This document shows, piece by piece, positions 63,669 to 64,000 of a stretch of 64,000 bases of DNA. Source of the DNA: Microcebus murinus (taxonomy: Eukaryota > Chordata > Mammalia > Primates > Cheirogaleidae); the NCBI RefSeq assembly GCF_040939455.1, contig NC_134117.1, forward strand, positions 23,925,501 to 23,989,500. Reading direction: 5' to 3'. The translations under genes and the position numbers were made by a program. Each line of letters opens with the position of its first letter. Positions within the stretch are counted from its first letter, which is position 1. A model generated the notes under the pieces. That model was not told where the DNA came from and made no database searches. It was given only the letters and a program-made list of their open reading frames with translations.

Positions 63669-64000
63669 AGCACTATTTTAGAGTCTTTGAATTTTCTCAC
63701 AAACTGTGGTCTGATCTCCCTACAAAACTCAAGGCCTCTTAAGAACAGGACTGTGCTGCTTTCTCCACTTCCCTTCAAAGCCAGGCCACACGAAGGCCTG
63801 AGCACCCACTAGAAGCATAATATATTTACTGAATAAACCCATGGGCTCTGCACACAAAGTACGATTTGCAAAACAGCTCTGTGTAACCACACACACTCAC
63901 TTATAGTGAGTATCCACTCAGCAAGGAATGGTTCTCTTTCTTTCTCTGTGGGGACCACAGAGTAACCCTTGAGTTTGACCCCATGACCTCCACTCTCAGC

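Larger units (their letters stand above)
62499..64000 (-). other. TRIM8: TRIM8 intron 1 (partial)
   Basis: No coding exon was seen up to the window edge. The contents are a MIR (62785-62945), an L2 (63140-63475) and a MER5A (63482-63668), with unique sequence elsewhere. Confidence 0.7.

Overview
This window is nuclear DNA from a primate. Most of it is intron and intergenic sequence packed with Alu elements. The Alus are of the strepsirrhine type: the 3' arm reads as a 'gagctaggctgacgccacggcactctagcc' equivalent, and there is an AT-rich middle linker containing 'attaattggccaactaa'. The host is therefore most likely a lemur or a relative (galago/loris group), not a monkey or ape. No microbial, plasmid or viral system is present, and I found no undescribed multigene system.

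The gene layout matches the human 10q24.32 neighbourhood as I remember it, shown here with ARL3 on the + strand. At 1-3.6 kb lies the probable first intron and first non-coding exon of SFXN2 (minus strand), head to head with ARL3. ARL3 runs from a CpG island at about 3.5-4.35 kb to about 47.95 kb. All six coding exons are intact and join in frame to a 182-residue GTPase. From about 48 to 58.8 kb there is an intergenic stretch with no supported gene. It holds ancient MIR and L2 pieces, a palindromic MITE and a GC-rich block with a 24-base G run. TRIM8 (minus strand, convergent with ARL3) occupies about 58.85 kb to the right edge. Its last five coding exons (361 codons) are present; the first coding exon, expected to hold the RING and B-boxes, lies beyond the window.

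ARL3 introns 1-5 are about 7.9, 4.4, 14.8, 2.5 and 10.7 kb. They hold roughly 35 Alu or Alu-monomer insertions, many with recognisable target-site duplications and several nested. Intron 3 carries a 5'-truncated LINE-1 broken by five later Alu-type insertions, and a cluster of three Alus joined head to tail. Other repeats include a MaLR-type LTR at the left end, MIR and L2 fragments, several DNA-transposon MITEs (one MER5A at the right end) and AT/TG microsatellites.

The most informative regulatory signal is a fully symmetric RFX X-box (GTTGCC-N3-GGTAAC) 62 bp upstream of the ARL3 start codon. It fits ARL3's role as a ciliary GTPase. CCAAT, NRF1-like, GC-box and CRE motifs share the same island, which probably acts as a bidirectional SFXN2/ARL3 promoter.
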